Part shown: positions 6,916 to 14,209 of the stretch, piece by piece
Layout: each line of letters starts with the position of its first letter
Position numbering within the stretch: position 1 is the stretch's first letter
Origin: an uncultured Prevotella sp.
GTDB lineage: Bacteria > Bacteroidota > Bacteroidia > Bacteroidales > Bacteroidaceae
Assembly (NCBI GenBank): GCA_900315835.1
Contig: ONAR01000032.1
Coordinates: 1 to 32,649 of the forward strand
Direction of reading: 5' to 3'
DNA: 32,649 bases
Position numbers and translations under genes: made by a program
Notes under the pieces: generated by a model
The model's database searches: none
Seen by the model: the letters and a program-made list of their open reading frames with translations, nothing else
Told to the model about the DNA's origin: nothing

Positions 6916-7055
6916 GGTGTTTCATTTGAATAAACCATAGACATCAGTGCATTATTCCTGTTTTACAGACTTTTTTGTTAACTTATATGGTTTAGTGACT
7001 TTGAGAATACAGTTTTTACCCTTCTCATCAAAAACTGGCTTATCAGAAAAGGAGG

Positions 7056-7665
7056 GTAGAATGAGAAGGGGATGGGACTAATAAATGGATTTTCTTCTGT
7101 AAAAAGAAAAATGTGAATTTTGGGAAACATCAAGTCGTTTCATTCTGCAAAGTTTAGGTTTACGTTTACCCATGTATATATACATGCCTCTCTAAACTTA
7201 AATATTAAACCTTCAATCTCCTGATTTTGGTTTACTATACCTTAATTATATATATAAGAACATCTAAACTTAAACCTAAACTTACACCGAAAGAATCCAT
7301 CCGTTTTTCTTTTAACTGAGACAAATTGTGGCAAGAAGAGATGCCATTTCGTCTATATATGTAAACAAACACATTCTGCAAGAAAAGCGAGCAGAATGAG
7401 CGAAAAGTCAGAAGAAATCATTAATTTTGCATGCAAAATTTGCAGAACGTGTTTGAAACACGGAGATGCAATCAGTGTTTAACAATTAATAGAATAAGTA
7501 ATTAGCGACAAAGAATGAATAGTATGTTAGAAATAGAGAAAATCGGGTGCAGAATGTGCAGTTCATGCTCATAATGTTTCCCAAATGTTTCCCAGATTTC
7601 TGTAATGTACTGATAATCAGCATCTGTTAGCCGCCGCCCAGGCTGCGGTGGAAGAAGGTAAGTAA
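7056..7665 (+). repeat. Duplicated intergenic element, copy 2
   Basis: The second copy of the element at 3661-4316, in the same orientation and about 3.4 kb away. It contains AATGAGAAGGGG (7060), TTGGGAAACATCAAGTC (7119), TTTAGGTTTACGTTTACC, the same perfect palindrome (7171-7186), TCTAAACTTAAA twice, TTTACTATACCTTAATTATATATATAAG, ACATTCTGCA with a nearby GCAGAATGAG, and TAATTTTG at 7422-7429 (251 bases after the palindrome). Near its end, ATGTTTCCC occurs twice (7574-7593) as the reverse complement of GGGAAACAT at the start. It fills the space between the antitoxin-like and ATP-grasp genes. Similarity is patchy, so the duplication is old. Confidence 0.8.
7609..7665 (+). pseudogene. Conserved gene-tail remnant, copy 2
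   Basis: Reads TDNQHLLAAAQAAVEEGK then TAA, the partner of 4264-4314. An in-frame TAA sits at 7603-7605, as in copy 1, so it is not an intact gene. An opposite-strand frame through here also reads protein-like, but it conserves fewer residues between the copies. Confidence 0.45.
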
Positions 7666-7690
7666 GCATGAACCAACAATAAATCATCAT

Positions 7691-7724
7691 TGAGGCGCTC
7701 TTCCCTACTGGGGAGGGCGCCTCA
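7691..7724. terminator. Strong hairpin at the end of element copy 2
   Basis: TGAGGCGC...CTTCCC pairs with GGGAGG...GCGCCTCA (14 pairs, one bulged T, loop TACTG). The T runs are short on both strands. The stop codon of the minus-strand ATP-grasp-like gene (7722-7724) lies inside the stem. It probably ends transcription from both sides. Confidence 0.65.
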
Positions 7725-8768
7725 TTTGAGTAGATGGTAGCGGCCATCGTAGGTGATTTGCATGGATTGATGCTGCAAACCATAGCGGCGGTGAAGCTGC
7801 AATGCCACATGTCCCATCGTCGACCTGAGGTTCATCTCCACGCACGGATGCAGACGAAGGCCATCGTCGGTGCTGACGACCATCATGTCGATGCCCAACC
7901 GACCTCGGTAGTGGGCGAGATGCTGATGGAGTAGGGCTGTGATCGCGGTTTTAACGCTTTGCCACAGCGCCGGAGAAATGTATTGAAAGAGAATGGCTTC
8001 CTTGTCTTCCTCACTGTCGATGCGGTTGCCGGTGTAGGCGCCGTTGGCGGTATCAAACAAGGATAACCCCTCATAGTGAGCACTGCCGTCGCCATTCAAC
8101 TGAAACTCCATGCCAAGGTCGATAACCTTTTGATAATAAGGCTCAACCATGATGCAACATTGTCGTTCGATGACGTGGCCAATCCATCCATGCATGCCAC
8201 TGGCCAGCGGACTGCTGATGGTTCTCACGCCTCTGCCGCTGCTGCTCCATGGCGCTTTGACAACGATGGTCTTCAGTGCTGCAAAGGCTTCCTCGACTTC
8301 GTCGATGCTTGTGGCTGCATACGCTTGACCAATGAGACCGGGCATGTGGCTTAACGGACTGAGCAGATGGATGTTAGCCCATTGCCGATGACTCATCTGC
8401 CGTATCATCCTCAGTTGGTCATCGTCGGGCAATGATTGCTTCGGGCAACCCATCCGCGTAAGCTCCGTCACTATCGGCGCATCCCAACCCCATGGCACTA
8501 TCTTCAAGTCATCGGGTTGTTGTTTGAGGTAGTGGTTGATGGTCTTCGGTGTTACCCATAATCCTTTGATATCCAGTCCTAACGCTTGCATTGATTGATG
8601 CGCCAATTCAATGTCATCCACCAGCACCGCATCGCCTTCCTCTGCCCAAATCATTGGCAGAAAACCGAGGTCGTGGCGCAGTTGTCTTCCTGCGCGAGGG
8701 GCGGTGAAGCTGCGCAGTCCTGAGGCCAGCGCAATGTCGTGTTCAGGGTTGAAAACAAAGAGATTCAT
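7722..8768 (-). CDS. ATP-grasp-like protein, conserved in Bacteroidales
   Basis: A 348-residue cytoplasmic protein. The N-terminus NPEHDIALASG is typical of a conserved Bacteroidales family. The middle and C-terminal parts carry ATP-grasp features: VVKAPWSSSGRGV (about residues 168-180) as the lysine and flexible nucleotide-binding loop, VEPYYQKVIDLGMEFQ as the beta-strand pair, and VEMNLRSTMGHVA near residue 313, where Glu and Asn would bind Mg-ATP. Family knowledge: ATP-grasp enzymes ligate a carboxylate to an amine or thiol through an acyl phosphate. The substrate here is unknown. The gene stands alone; its promoter gives a leader of only a few bases, and its stop codon is buried in the hairpin at 7691. 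Confidence 0.78.
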   Translation of the reverse strand: MNLFVFNPEHDIALASGLRSFTAPRAGRQLRHDLGFLPMIWAEEGDAVLVDDIELAHQSMQALGLDIKGLWVTPKTINHYLKQQPDDLKIVPWGWDAPIVTELTRMGCPKQSLPDDDQLRMIRQMSHRQWANIHLLSPLSHMPGLIGQAYAATSIDEVEEAFAALKTIVVKAPWSSSGRGVRTISSPLASGMHGWIGHVIERQCCIMVEPYYQKVIDLGMEFQLNGDGSAHYEGLSLFDTANGAYTGNRIDSEEDKEAILFQYISPALWQSVKTAITALLHQHLAHYRGRLGIDMMVVSTDDGLRLHPCVEMNLRSTMGHVALQLHRRYGLQHQSMQITYDGRYHLLK

Positions 8769-8776
8769 CTTGCTTG

Positions 8777-8806
8777 CAAAGTTAACATATTTATGTCACC
8801 CGCAAG
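8777..8806 (-). promoter_or_regulatory. Promoter of the ATP-grasp-like gene
   Basis: Minus-strand TAACTTTG (8777-8784), with CTTG (8803-8806) 18 bases upstream. The predicted start is near 8773, about five bases from the ATG at 8768, so the mRNA is nearly leaderless. Confidence 0.65.
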
Positions 8807-8858
8807 GCAGATGCTAATATTAAATAAACAAAATATAGTAAAGTTTTGTAACCTTCAG

Positions 8859-8889
8859 TTTGCAATATTAAAAACTATTGCTATCTTTG
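8859..8889 (+). promoter_or_regulatory. Promoter of the AAA ATPase gene
   Basis: TTTG (8859-8862), a 19-base spacer, and TATCTTTG (8882-8889): a textbook Bacteroidetes promoter. The ATG at 8914 follows after a leader of about 20 bases. Confidence 0.8.
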
Positions 8890-8913
8890 CAGTCGCAACA
8901 TCAAGGATGCAAC

Positions 8914-10110
8914 ATGGAATTGATGGAATCTTTCTTCAGAACCCACAGCTATCTTGTGGAACATACCAATTCTTCGGTTCGTCGCGGCCTCATGGACGAG
9001 ATTGACTGGAGCCAAAGACTCATTGGCATCAAGGGTACGCGGGGTGTCGGAAAGACCACCTTCCTGCTGGAATACGCCAAGGAAAAGTTTGGCAAAGACA
9101 ATCGTAAGTGTCTGTATGTCAATATGAACAACTTCTATTTCCAAGGCAATGGCATTGCAGAGTTTGCGGGGAAGTTTGTGGAGCAAGGCGGCGAGGTACT
9201 GCTGCTCGACCAGATTTTCAAACAGTCCAACTGGAGCGTGGAGTTGCGCAAGTGTTATGATCTTTACCCCAATCTGAAACTCGTGTTCACGGGGTCGAGC
9301 GTAATGCGCCTGAAGACTGACTATCCAGCTATCCGCGACATTCTCACCTTTTATTATTTAAGGGGTTTCTCCTTCCGCGAGTATCTCAATCTGGTTGCGG
9401 GTACCGACTTCCAGCCTTACAGCCTTGACGAAATCCTCAATAACCACGAACATATCGTAAAGAAAATATTGCCGGCCGTCAGTCCGGAGAAATATTTCCA
9501 CGATTATCTGCATCATGGCTTCTACCCCTTCTTCTTGGAACACCGCAACTTCTCCGAGAACCTGCTCAAGACCATGAACATGATGACAGAGGTTGATATT
9601 CTGCTCATTAAACAGATTGAGTTAAAGTATCTCACGAAGATAAAGAAGCTCTTCTATCTGTTGGCCCGCAATGGCATCCATTCGCCGAATATCAGTCAAC
9701 TGGCGCATCAGATTGACACCAGCCGTGCAACGGTGATGAACTATACGAAGTATCTTGCCGACGCACGCTTGCTGAATATGATTTACCCCTACGGCGAAGA
9801 ATTCCCCAAGAAGCCGGCGACGATTATGATGCACAACCCCAACCTGATGTACGCCATCTATCCCATTGCCGTCGACGAGCAGTCGGTCATGGAGACCTTT
9901 TTCGTCAACACGATGTGGAAAGACCATATCGTCAGTCAGGGCAGCAAACCACAATCCTATCTCATCGACGGCGCGCGTAAGTTCCGCGTCTGCGATGCCC
10001 ATGCAAAGGGAAAAATACGGATGAACACCGATACCTACTACGTCCGTTATAATACTGAGGTGGGTCACGACAACCAAATACCGTTGTGGCTCTTGGGCTT
10101 CCTCTATTGA
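8914..10110 (+). CDS. AAA ATPase with DUF4143-type C-terminus
   Basis: A 398-residue P-loop ATPase of the AAA_14/DUF4143 kind. The start at ATG 8914 is chosen because an upstream start at 8878 would precede the predicted transcript. The Walker A motif GTRGVGKTT spans residues 41-49. A Walker-B-like EVLLLDQIF (about 92-100) and a sensor-like LVFTGSS (about 130) follow, then YYLRGFSFREYL. The second half has a winged-helix part (SPNISQLAHQIDTSRATVMNYTKYLADARLLNMIYPYG) and a C-terminal nuclease-like fold region (FFVNTMW...), as in the DUF4143 family. These cytoplasmic proteins are widespread in anaerobes and of unknown role. It is not clearly in an operon with nifJ, which starts 74 bases later. 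Confidence 0.88.
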   Translation: MELMESFFRTHSYLVEHTNSSVRRGLMDEIDWSQRLIGIKGTRGVGKTTFLLEYAKEKFGKDNRKCLYVNMNNFYFQGNGIAEFAGKFVEQGGEVLLLDQIFKQSNWSVELRKCYDLYPNLKLVFTGSSVMRLKTDYPAIRDILTFYYLRGFSFREYLNLVAGTDFQPYSLDEILNNHEHIVKKILPAVSPEKYFHDYLHHGFYPFFLEHRNFSENLLKTMNMMTEVDILLIKQIELKYLTKIKKLFYLLARNGIHSPNISQLAHQIDTSRATVMNYTKYLADARLLNMIYPYGEEFPKKPATIMMHNPNLMYAIYPIAVDEQSVMETFFVNTMWKDHIVSQGSKPQSYLIDGARKFRVCDAHAKGKIRMNTDTYYVRYNTEVGHDNQIPLWLLGFLY

Positions 10111-10184
10111 GATACCCCATTGATGAAGACAACTTGAAACAATAAACGTATATATAAACATTATTTATTTATTATTTTAGCAAA

Positions 10185-13100
10185 ATGGCAAAAGAAAAGA
10201 AATTCATCACTTGTGATGGAAACACCGCTGCTGCCCATGTGAGCTATATGTTCACCGAGGTGGCTGCCATCTACCCCATCACGCCGTCATCGCCAATGGC
10301 TGAGCATGTTGACGAGTGGGCTGCCAAAGGCCGCAAGAACCTTTTTGGCCAGACCGTTAGCGTTCAGGAAATGGAGTCGGAGGGCGGTGCGGCCGGTGCC
10401 GTTCACGGTTCATTGCAGGCAGGTGCTTTGACGTCTACCTACACTGCTTCGCAGGGCTTGCTGCTCATGATCCCCAATATGTATAAGATTGCCGGTGAAC
10501 TGCTGCCTTGTGTGTTCAACGTGTCTGCCCGTACGCTGGCCAGCCACTCACTGTGTATCTTCGGTGACCACCAGGATGTGATGGCTTGCCGTCAGACCGG
10601 CTTCGCCATGTTCTGCTCTGGCTCTGTTCAGGAGGTCATGGATCTTTCTGCCGTACCTTACCTCTCTACGCTTGAGAGCTCCGTACCTTTCATCAACTTC
10701 TTCGACGGTTTCCGTACTTCTCATGAGTATCACAAGATTGAGGAGATGGATATGGAAGACATCCGTCCGCTCGTCAACCCTGAGTGGATCAAGCGCTTCC
10801 GCGACCGCGCCCTCTCTCCTGAGCGCCCTGTCACCCGTGGTACTGCTGAGAACCCTGAGACGTTCTTCACTCACCGCGAGGCTTGCAACGCTTATTACGA
10901 CAAGGTACCTGAGATCGTTGAGAAGCACCTGGCTGAGATTTCTAAGATTACCGGCCGTGAGTATCACCTCTTCAACTACTATGGCGCTGCCGATGCTGAG
11001 AACATCATCGTGCTGATGGGTTCGGCTACTGAGCCTGCCCGTGAGGCCATCGACTACCTCGTAAAGCAGGGTAAGAAGGTCGGTATGGTGGCTGTCCACC
11101 TCTATCGCCCGTTCTCTGTCGAGGCTATCCGCAAGGCTATCCCCGCTACCGTAAAGCGCGTCGCTGTGCTCGACCGTACAAAGGAGCCCGGAGCTGAGGG
11201 TGAGCCGCTGTACCTCGATGTGAAGAGCGCACTCTACGACGATCCTCGCAAGCCGCTGATCGTGGGTGGCCGTTATGGTCTCGGTTCTTCCGATACCACT
11301 CCTGCCAAGATTATCTCTGTATTCAACAACCTCGAACTCCCCGAGCCGAAGAACCACTTCACCGTGGGTATCGTCGACGATGTCACCTTCACCTCTCTGC
11401 CTGAGGTGCCCGAGATTCCTATGGGCGGCGACTCTCTCTTCGAGGCTAAGTTCTATGGCCTGGGTTCAGATGGTACCGTGGGTGCCAACAAGAACTCTGT
11501 GCAGATCATTGGTAACAACACCAACAAGTACTGCCAGGCTTACTTCTCTTACGACTCTAAGAAGTCGGGTGGTTTCACCTGCTCTCACCTGCGTTTCGGC
11601 GACGAGCCCATCCACAGCGCTTATCAGGTGAATACGCCTAACTTCGTGGCTTGCCACGTTCAGGCTTACCTCCACATGTATGATGTGACCCGTGGTCTGC
11701 GCGACAACGGAACTTTCCTGCTCAACACCATCTTCGACGGCGACGAGCTCGTGAAGTTCATCCCGAACCACGTGAAGAAGTACTTCGCTCAGCACCATAT
11801 CACCGTTTACTATATCAACGCCAGCAAGATTGGCCGCGAGATTGGTCTGGGCAACCGCACCAACACCATCCTGCAGTCTGCATTCTTCCGCATCACAAAG
11901 GTTATCCCCGAGGATCTCGCCGTAGAGCAGATGAAGGCCTTCATCGTGAAGTCTTACGGTAAGAAGGGTGAGGATATCGTGAAGATGAACTACGCTGCCG
12001 TAGACCGTGGCGGAGAGTACAAGCAGCTCACTGTCGATCCCGCCTGGGCTAATCTGCCTGAGGACGACGACGAGCAGGGCGACGCACCCGCTTTCGTCAA
12101 GGAGCTTGTCCGTCCTATCAACGCACAGGCTGGCGACCTCCTCAAGGTCAGCGACTTCGTCAAGAACGACACTGTTGACGGCACCTGGAAGAATGGCACC
12201 GCTGCTTACGAGAAGCGTGGCGTCGAGGCCATGGTTCCTGTCTGGAACTCTGAGAACTGTATCCAGTGCAACAAGTGCTCATTCGTTTGTCCTCACGCTT
12301 GCATTCGTCCCTTCGTCCTCGACGAAGAGGAGGCTAAGGGCTTCGAGGCTCCCACACTGAACCTTCTGGCTCCGAAGGCCCTCAAGGGTATGAACTTCCG
12401 CATCCAGGTCTCCGTCCTCGACTGCCTCGGCTGCGGCAACTGCGCCGATGTATGCCCGGGCAAGAAGGGTGAAAAGGCCCTGAAGATGGTACCGTTCAAT
12501 ATCGATGAGCCTGCTATGAAGCAGGAAGCCCAGAACTGGGATTGGCTCGTGAAGAACGTCAAGTCTAAGCAGGATCTCGTAGACATCAAGCAGAACGCCA
12601 AGAACTCTCAGTTCGCTCAGCCGCTCTTCGAGTTCTCCGGTGCTTGCTCTGGTTGCGGTGAGACTCCTTACGTCAAGCTCATCTCTCAGCTCTTCGGTGA
12701 CCGCGAGATGATTGCCAACGCTACGGGTTGCTCCTCTATCTACTCTGCTTCTATTCCTTCCACTCCATACTGCACCAACGAGAAGGGTCAGGGTCCTGCA
12801 TTCGACAACTCTCTGTTCGAGGACTTCTGTGAATTCGGTTTAGGTATGGCACTGGCCAACAAGAAGATGAAGGCTCGCATCACCATGCTGCTCAACGACG
12901 CTATCGCTAAGGACGACACGCCTGAGTCGTTCAAGACTGCTGCCAAGGCATGGATTGATGTTCAGAACGATGCCGACGGCTCTAAGGCTGCCGCTCCTGC
13001 GTTGAAGGCTGAAATCGAGAAGGGTGCTGCCGCTGGTTGCCCGATTTGCAAGGAACTCCAGCCGCTGGAGCACTACCTCGTGAAGCGCAGCCAGTGGATC

Positions 13101-13778
13101 ATCGGTGGTGATGGTGCTTCTTACGATATCGGCTACGGCGGTCTCGATCACGTGCTCTCTACCGGTGAGGATGTCAACATCCTTGTCCTCGATACCGAGG
13201 TTTACTCCAACACCGGTGGTCAGTCTTCTAAGGCTACTCCTCTGGGTGCTATCGCTCAGTTCGCTGCCAGCGGTAAGCGCGTAAGCAAGAAGGACCTTGG
13301 TCTGATGGAGACCACTTACGGCTACATCTACGTGGCTCAGATTGCTATGGGTGCCAACAACGAGCAGACGCTGAAGGCTATCCGCGAGGCCGAGGCTTAT
13401 CCAGGCCCATCACTCGTCATCGCTTACGCTCCTTGTATCAACCACGGTATCAAGGGTAAGGAAGCTGACGGTAAGAAGCGTAGCATGAGCCGTTCACAGC
13501 ACGAGGAAGCTCTGGCTGTGGAGTGTGGATACTGGCAGCTGTGGCGCTACAATCCTGAGCTCGCTAAGGAGGGCAAGAATCCGTTCCAGCTCGACTCTAA
13601 GGAGCCGCAGTGGGATAAGTTCCACGACTACCTCATGGGTGAGGTCCGCTTCGCTTCTCTGAAGAAGGTGCGTCCTACCGAGGCCGAGGAGCTCTATGCC
13701 GAGACCGAGAAGGCTGCTAAGCGCCGCTACCAGTCTTACATCCGCAAGACGAAGGAAGACTGGAGCGAGGAGATCTAA
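10185..13778 (+). CDS. nifJ: Pyruvate:ferredoxin (flavodoxin) oxidoreductase
   Basis: A 1197-residue single-chain enzyme, the normal length for the family. It converts pyruvate and CoA to acetyl-CoA and CO2 and passes electrons to ferredoxin or flavodoxin, a central step of anaerobic energy metabolism in the cytoplasm. Visible domains: N-terminal thiamine-diphosphate Pyr domain (YPITPSSPMAEHVDEW, about 31-46); CoA-binding and central domains; a two-cluster ferredoxin domain (CIQCNKCSFVCP from Cys692, CLGCGNCADVCP from Cys747); the CSGCGETPY region, which with a distal Cys binds the proximal cluster; and the C-terminal PP domain, with GGDGASYDIGYGG near 974 and VYSNTGGQSS near 1005 for TPP and Mg. 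All key cysteines seem intact. Codon use is GC-richer and more biased than in the flanking accessory genes, fitting high expression. A terminator follows at 13853. Confidence 0.97.
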   Translation: MAKEKKFITCDGNTAAAHVSYMFTEVAAIYPITPSSPMAEHVDEWAAKGRKNLFGQTVSVQEMESEGGAAGAVHGSLQAGALTSTYTASQGLLLMIPNMYKIAGELLPCVFNVSARTLASHSLCIFGDHQDVMACRQTGFAMFCSGSVQEVMDLSAVPYLSTLESSVPFINFFDGFRTSHEYHKIEEMDMEDIRPLVNPEWIKRFRDRALSPERPVTRGTAENPETFFTHREACNAYYDKVPEIVEKHLAEISKITGREYHLFNYYGAADAENIIVLMGSATEPAREAIDYLVKQGKKVGMVAVHLYRPFSVEAIRKAIPATVKRVAVLDRTKEPGAEGEPLYLDVKSALYDDPRKPLIVGGRYGLGSSDTTPAKIISVFNNLELPEPKNHFTVGIVDDVTFTSLPEVPEIPMGGDSLFEAKFYGLGSDGTVGANKNSVQIIGNNTNKYCQAYFSYDSKKSGGFTCSHLRFGDEPIHSAYQVNTPNFVACHVQAYLHMYDVTRGLRDNGTFLLNTIFDGDELVKFIPNHVKKYFAQHHITVYYINASKIGREIGLGNRTNTILQSAFFRITKVIPEDLAVEQMKAFIVKSYGKKGEDIVKMNYAAVDRGGEYKQLTVDPAWANLPEDDDEQGDAPAFVKELVRPINAQAGDLLKVSDFVKNDTVDGTWKNGTAAYEKRGVEAMVPVWNSENCIQCNKCSFVCPHACIRPFVLDEEEAKGFEAPTLNLLAPKALKGMNFRIQVSVLDCLGCGNCADVCPGKKGEKALKMVPFNIDEPAMKQEAQNWDWLVKNVKSKQDLVDIKQNAKNSQFAQPLFEFSGACSGCGETPYVKLISQLFGDREMIANATGCSSIYSASIPSTPYCTNEKGQGPAFDNSLFEDFCEFGLGMALANKKMKARITMLLNDAIAKDDTPESFKTAAKAWIDVQNDADGSKAAAPALKAEIEKGAAAGCPICKELQPLEHYLVKRSQWIIGGDGASYDIGYGGLDHVLSTGEDVNILVLDTEVYSNTGGQSSKATPLGAIAQFAASGKRVSKKDLGLMETTYGYIYVAQIAMGANNEQTLKAIREAEAYPGPSLVIAYAPCINHGIKGKEADGKKRSMSRSQHEEALAVECGYWQLWRYNPELAKEGKNPFQLDSKEPQWDKFHDYLMGEVRFASLKKVRPTEAEELYAETEKAAKRRYQSYIRKTKEDWSEEI

Positions 13779-13852
13779 TAAATAACATAAGTTGCAGTCA
13801 GTGTAGTCTTTGATTATCACTTACTTGTAGCTTATCTGAAATAATAAATAAG

Positions 13853-13890
13853 GCGGGAAGTTAACCCATTGGAGGTTGGCTTCCCGCTTT
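13853..13890 (+). terminator. Terminator of nifJ
   Basis: GCGGGAAGTTAACC pairs with GGTTGGCTTCCCGC (loop CATTGGA), then TTTTCTGTTTT. It lies 75 bases after the nifJ stop. Confidence 0.88.
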
Positions 13891-14047
13891 TCTGTTTTAT
13901 GCAATGATCAAGGTGGGGGTAAGACATTTGTCGATGATGCCCTTGAAAATTCCTATGGTTTTTGTTTTTATCTCTCAGCAGTCTCAGCGTGATTATAATT
14001 AGTTGATGTACAAATGGTTTAGACTTGCTAACGAACTAAAAACTCTC
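13891..14047. other. Intergenic DNA without a recognised feature
   Basis: Between the nifJ terminator and the repeat block no gene, tRNA or clear promoter was seen. Composition is AT-rich. Confidence 0.5.
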
Positions 14048-14080
14048 TGCAAAGCCCCTGCAAACCCTCAGCAAACCCTC
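14048..14080. repeat. Three 11-bp repeats, left flank of the VirE gene
   Basis: TGCAAAGCCCC, TGCAAACCCTC and AGCAAACCCTC follow each other without a gap. The same 11-bp unit in inverted orientation lies at 16312-16355 on the far side of the VirE gene. The block runs straight into the 22-bp array. Confidence 0.8.
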
Positions 14081-14083
14081 AGC

Positions 14084-14199
14084 ATCGCACCGCGATACCA
14101 TAGCTATCGCATCACGATACCATAGCTATCGCACCACGATACCATAGCTATCGCACCGCGATACCATAGCTATCGCACCACGATACCATAGCTATCGCA
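14084..14199. repeat. Tandem array of five 22-bp units
   Basis: The unit is ATCGCA(C/T)C(G/A)CGATACCATAGCT, repeated at 14084, 14106, 14128, 14150 and 14172, with a partial sixth at 14194. Only unit positions 7 and 9 vary. Each unit boundary forms ATAGCTAT, and CGATA...TATCG is an inverted pair, so the array can form hairpins. The period is twice that of the 11-bp block beside it. It begins 10 bases beyond the VirE gene stop. There are no unique spacers, so it is not a CRISPR array. Possible roles: iterons or a protein-binding array. Confidence 0.92.
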
Positions 14200-14209
14200 A
14201 ACCAGCAAC

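Noticed and set aside
7502-7810. Minus-strand frame of 102 codons through the end of element copy 2
   Set aside because: Part of it (RRLTDADYQYITE) resembles copy 1 on that strand, but copy 1 stops early and the plus-strand reading conserves residues better, so it was not called a gene.
9622-10161. Minus-strand frame of 179 codons over the AAA ATPase
   Set aside because: No motif or promoter; the plus-strand gene has a consensus promoter and a Walker A motif.
10548-11357. 269-codon minus-strand open frame inside nifJ
   Set aside because: It lies wholly antisense to a strongly supported 1197-residue enzyme gene and has no family match; it is a shadow of biased codon use.
14084-14199. Possible CRISPR array (short regular repeats)
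   Set aside because: The 22-bp units are contiguous with no unique spacers, and no cas genes are nearby; it is a simple tandem array.
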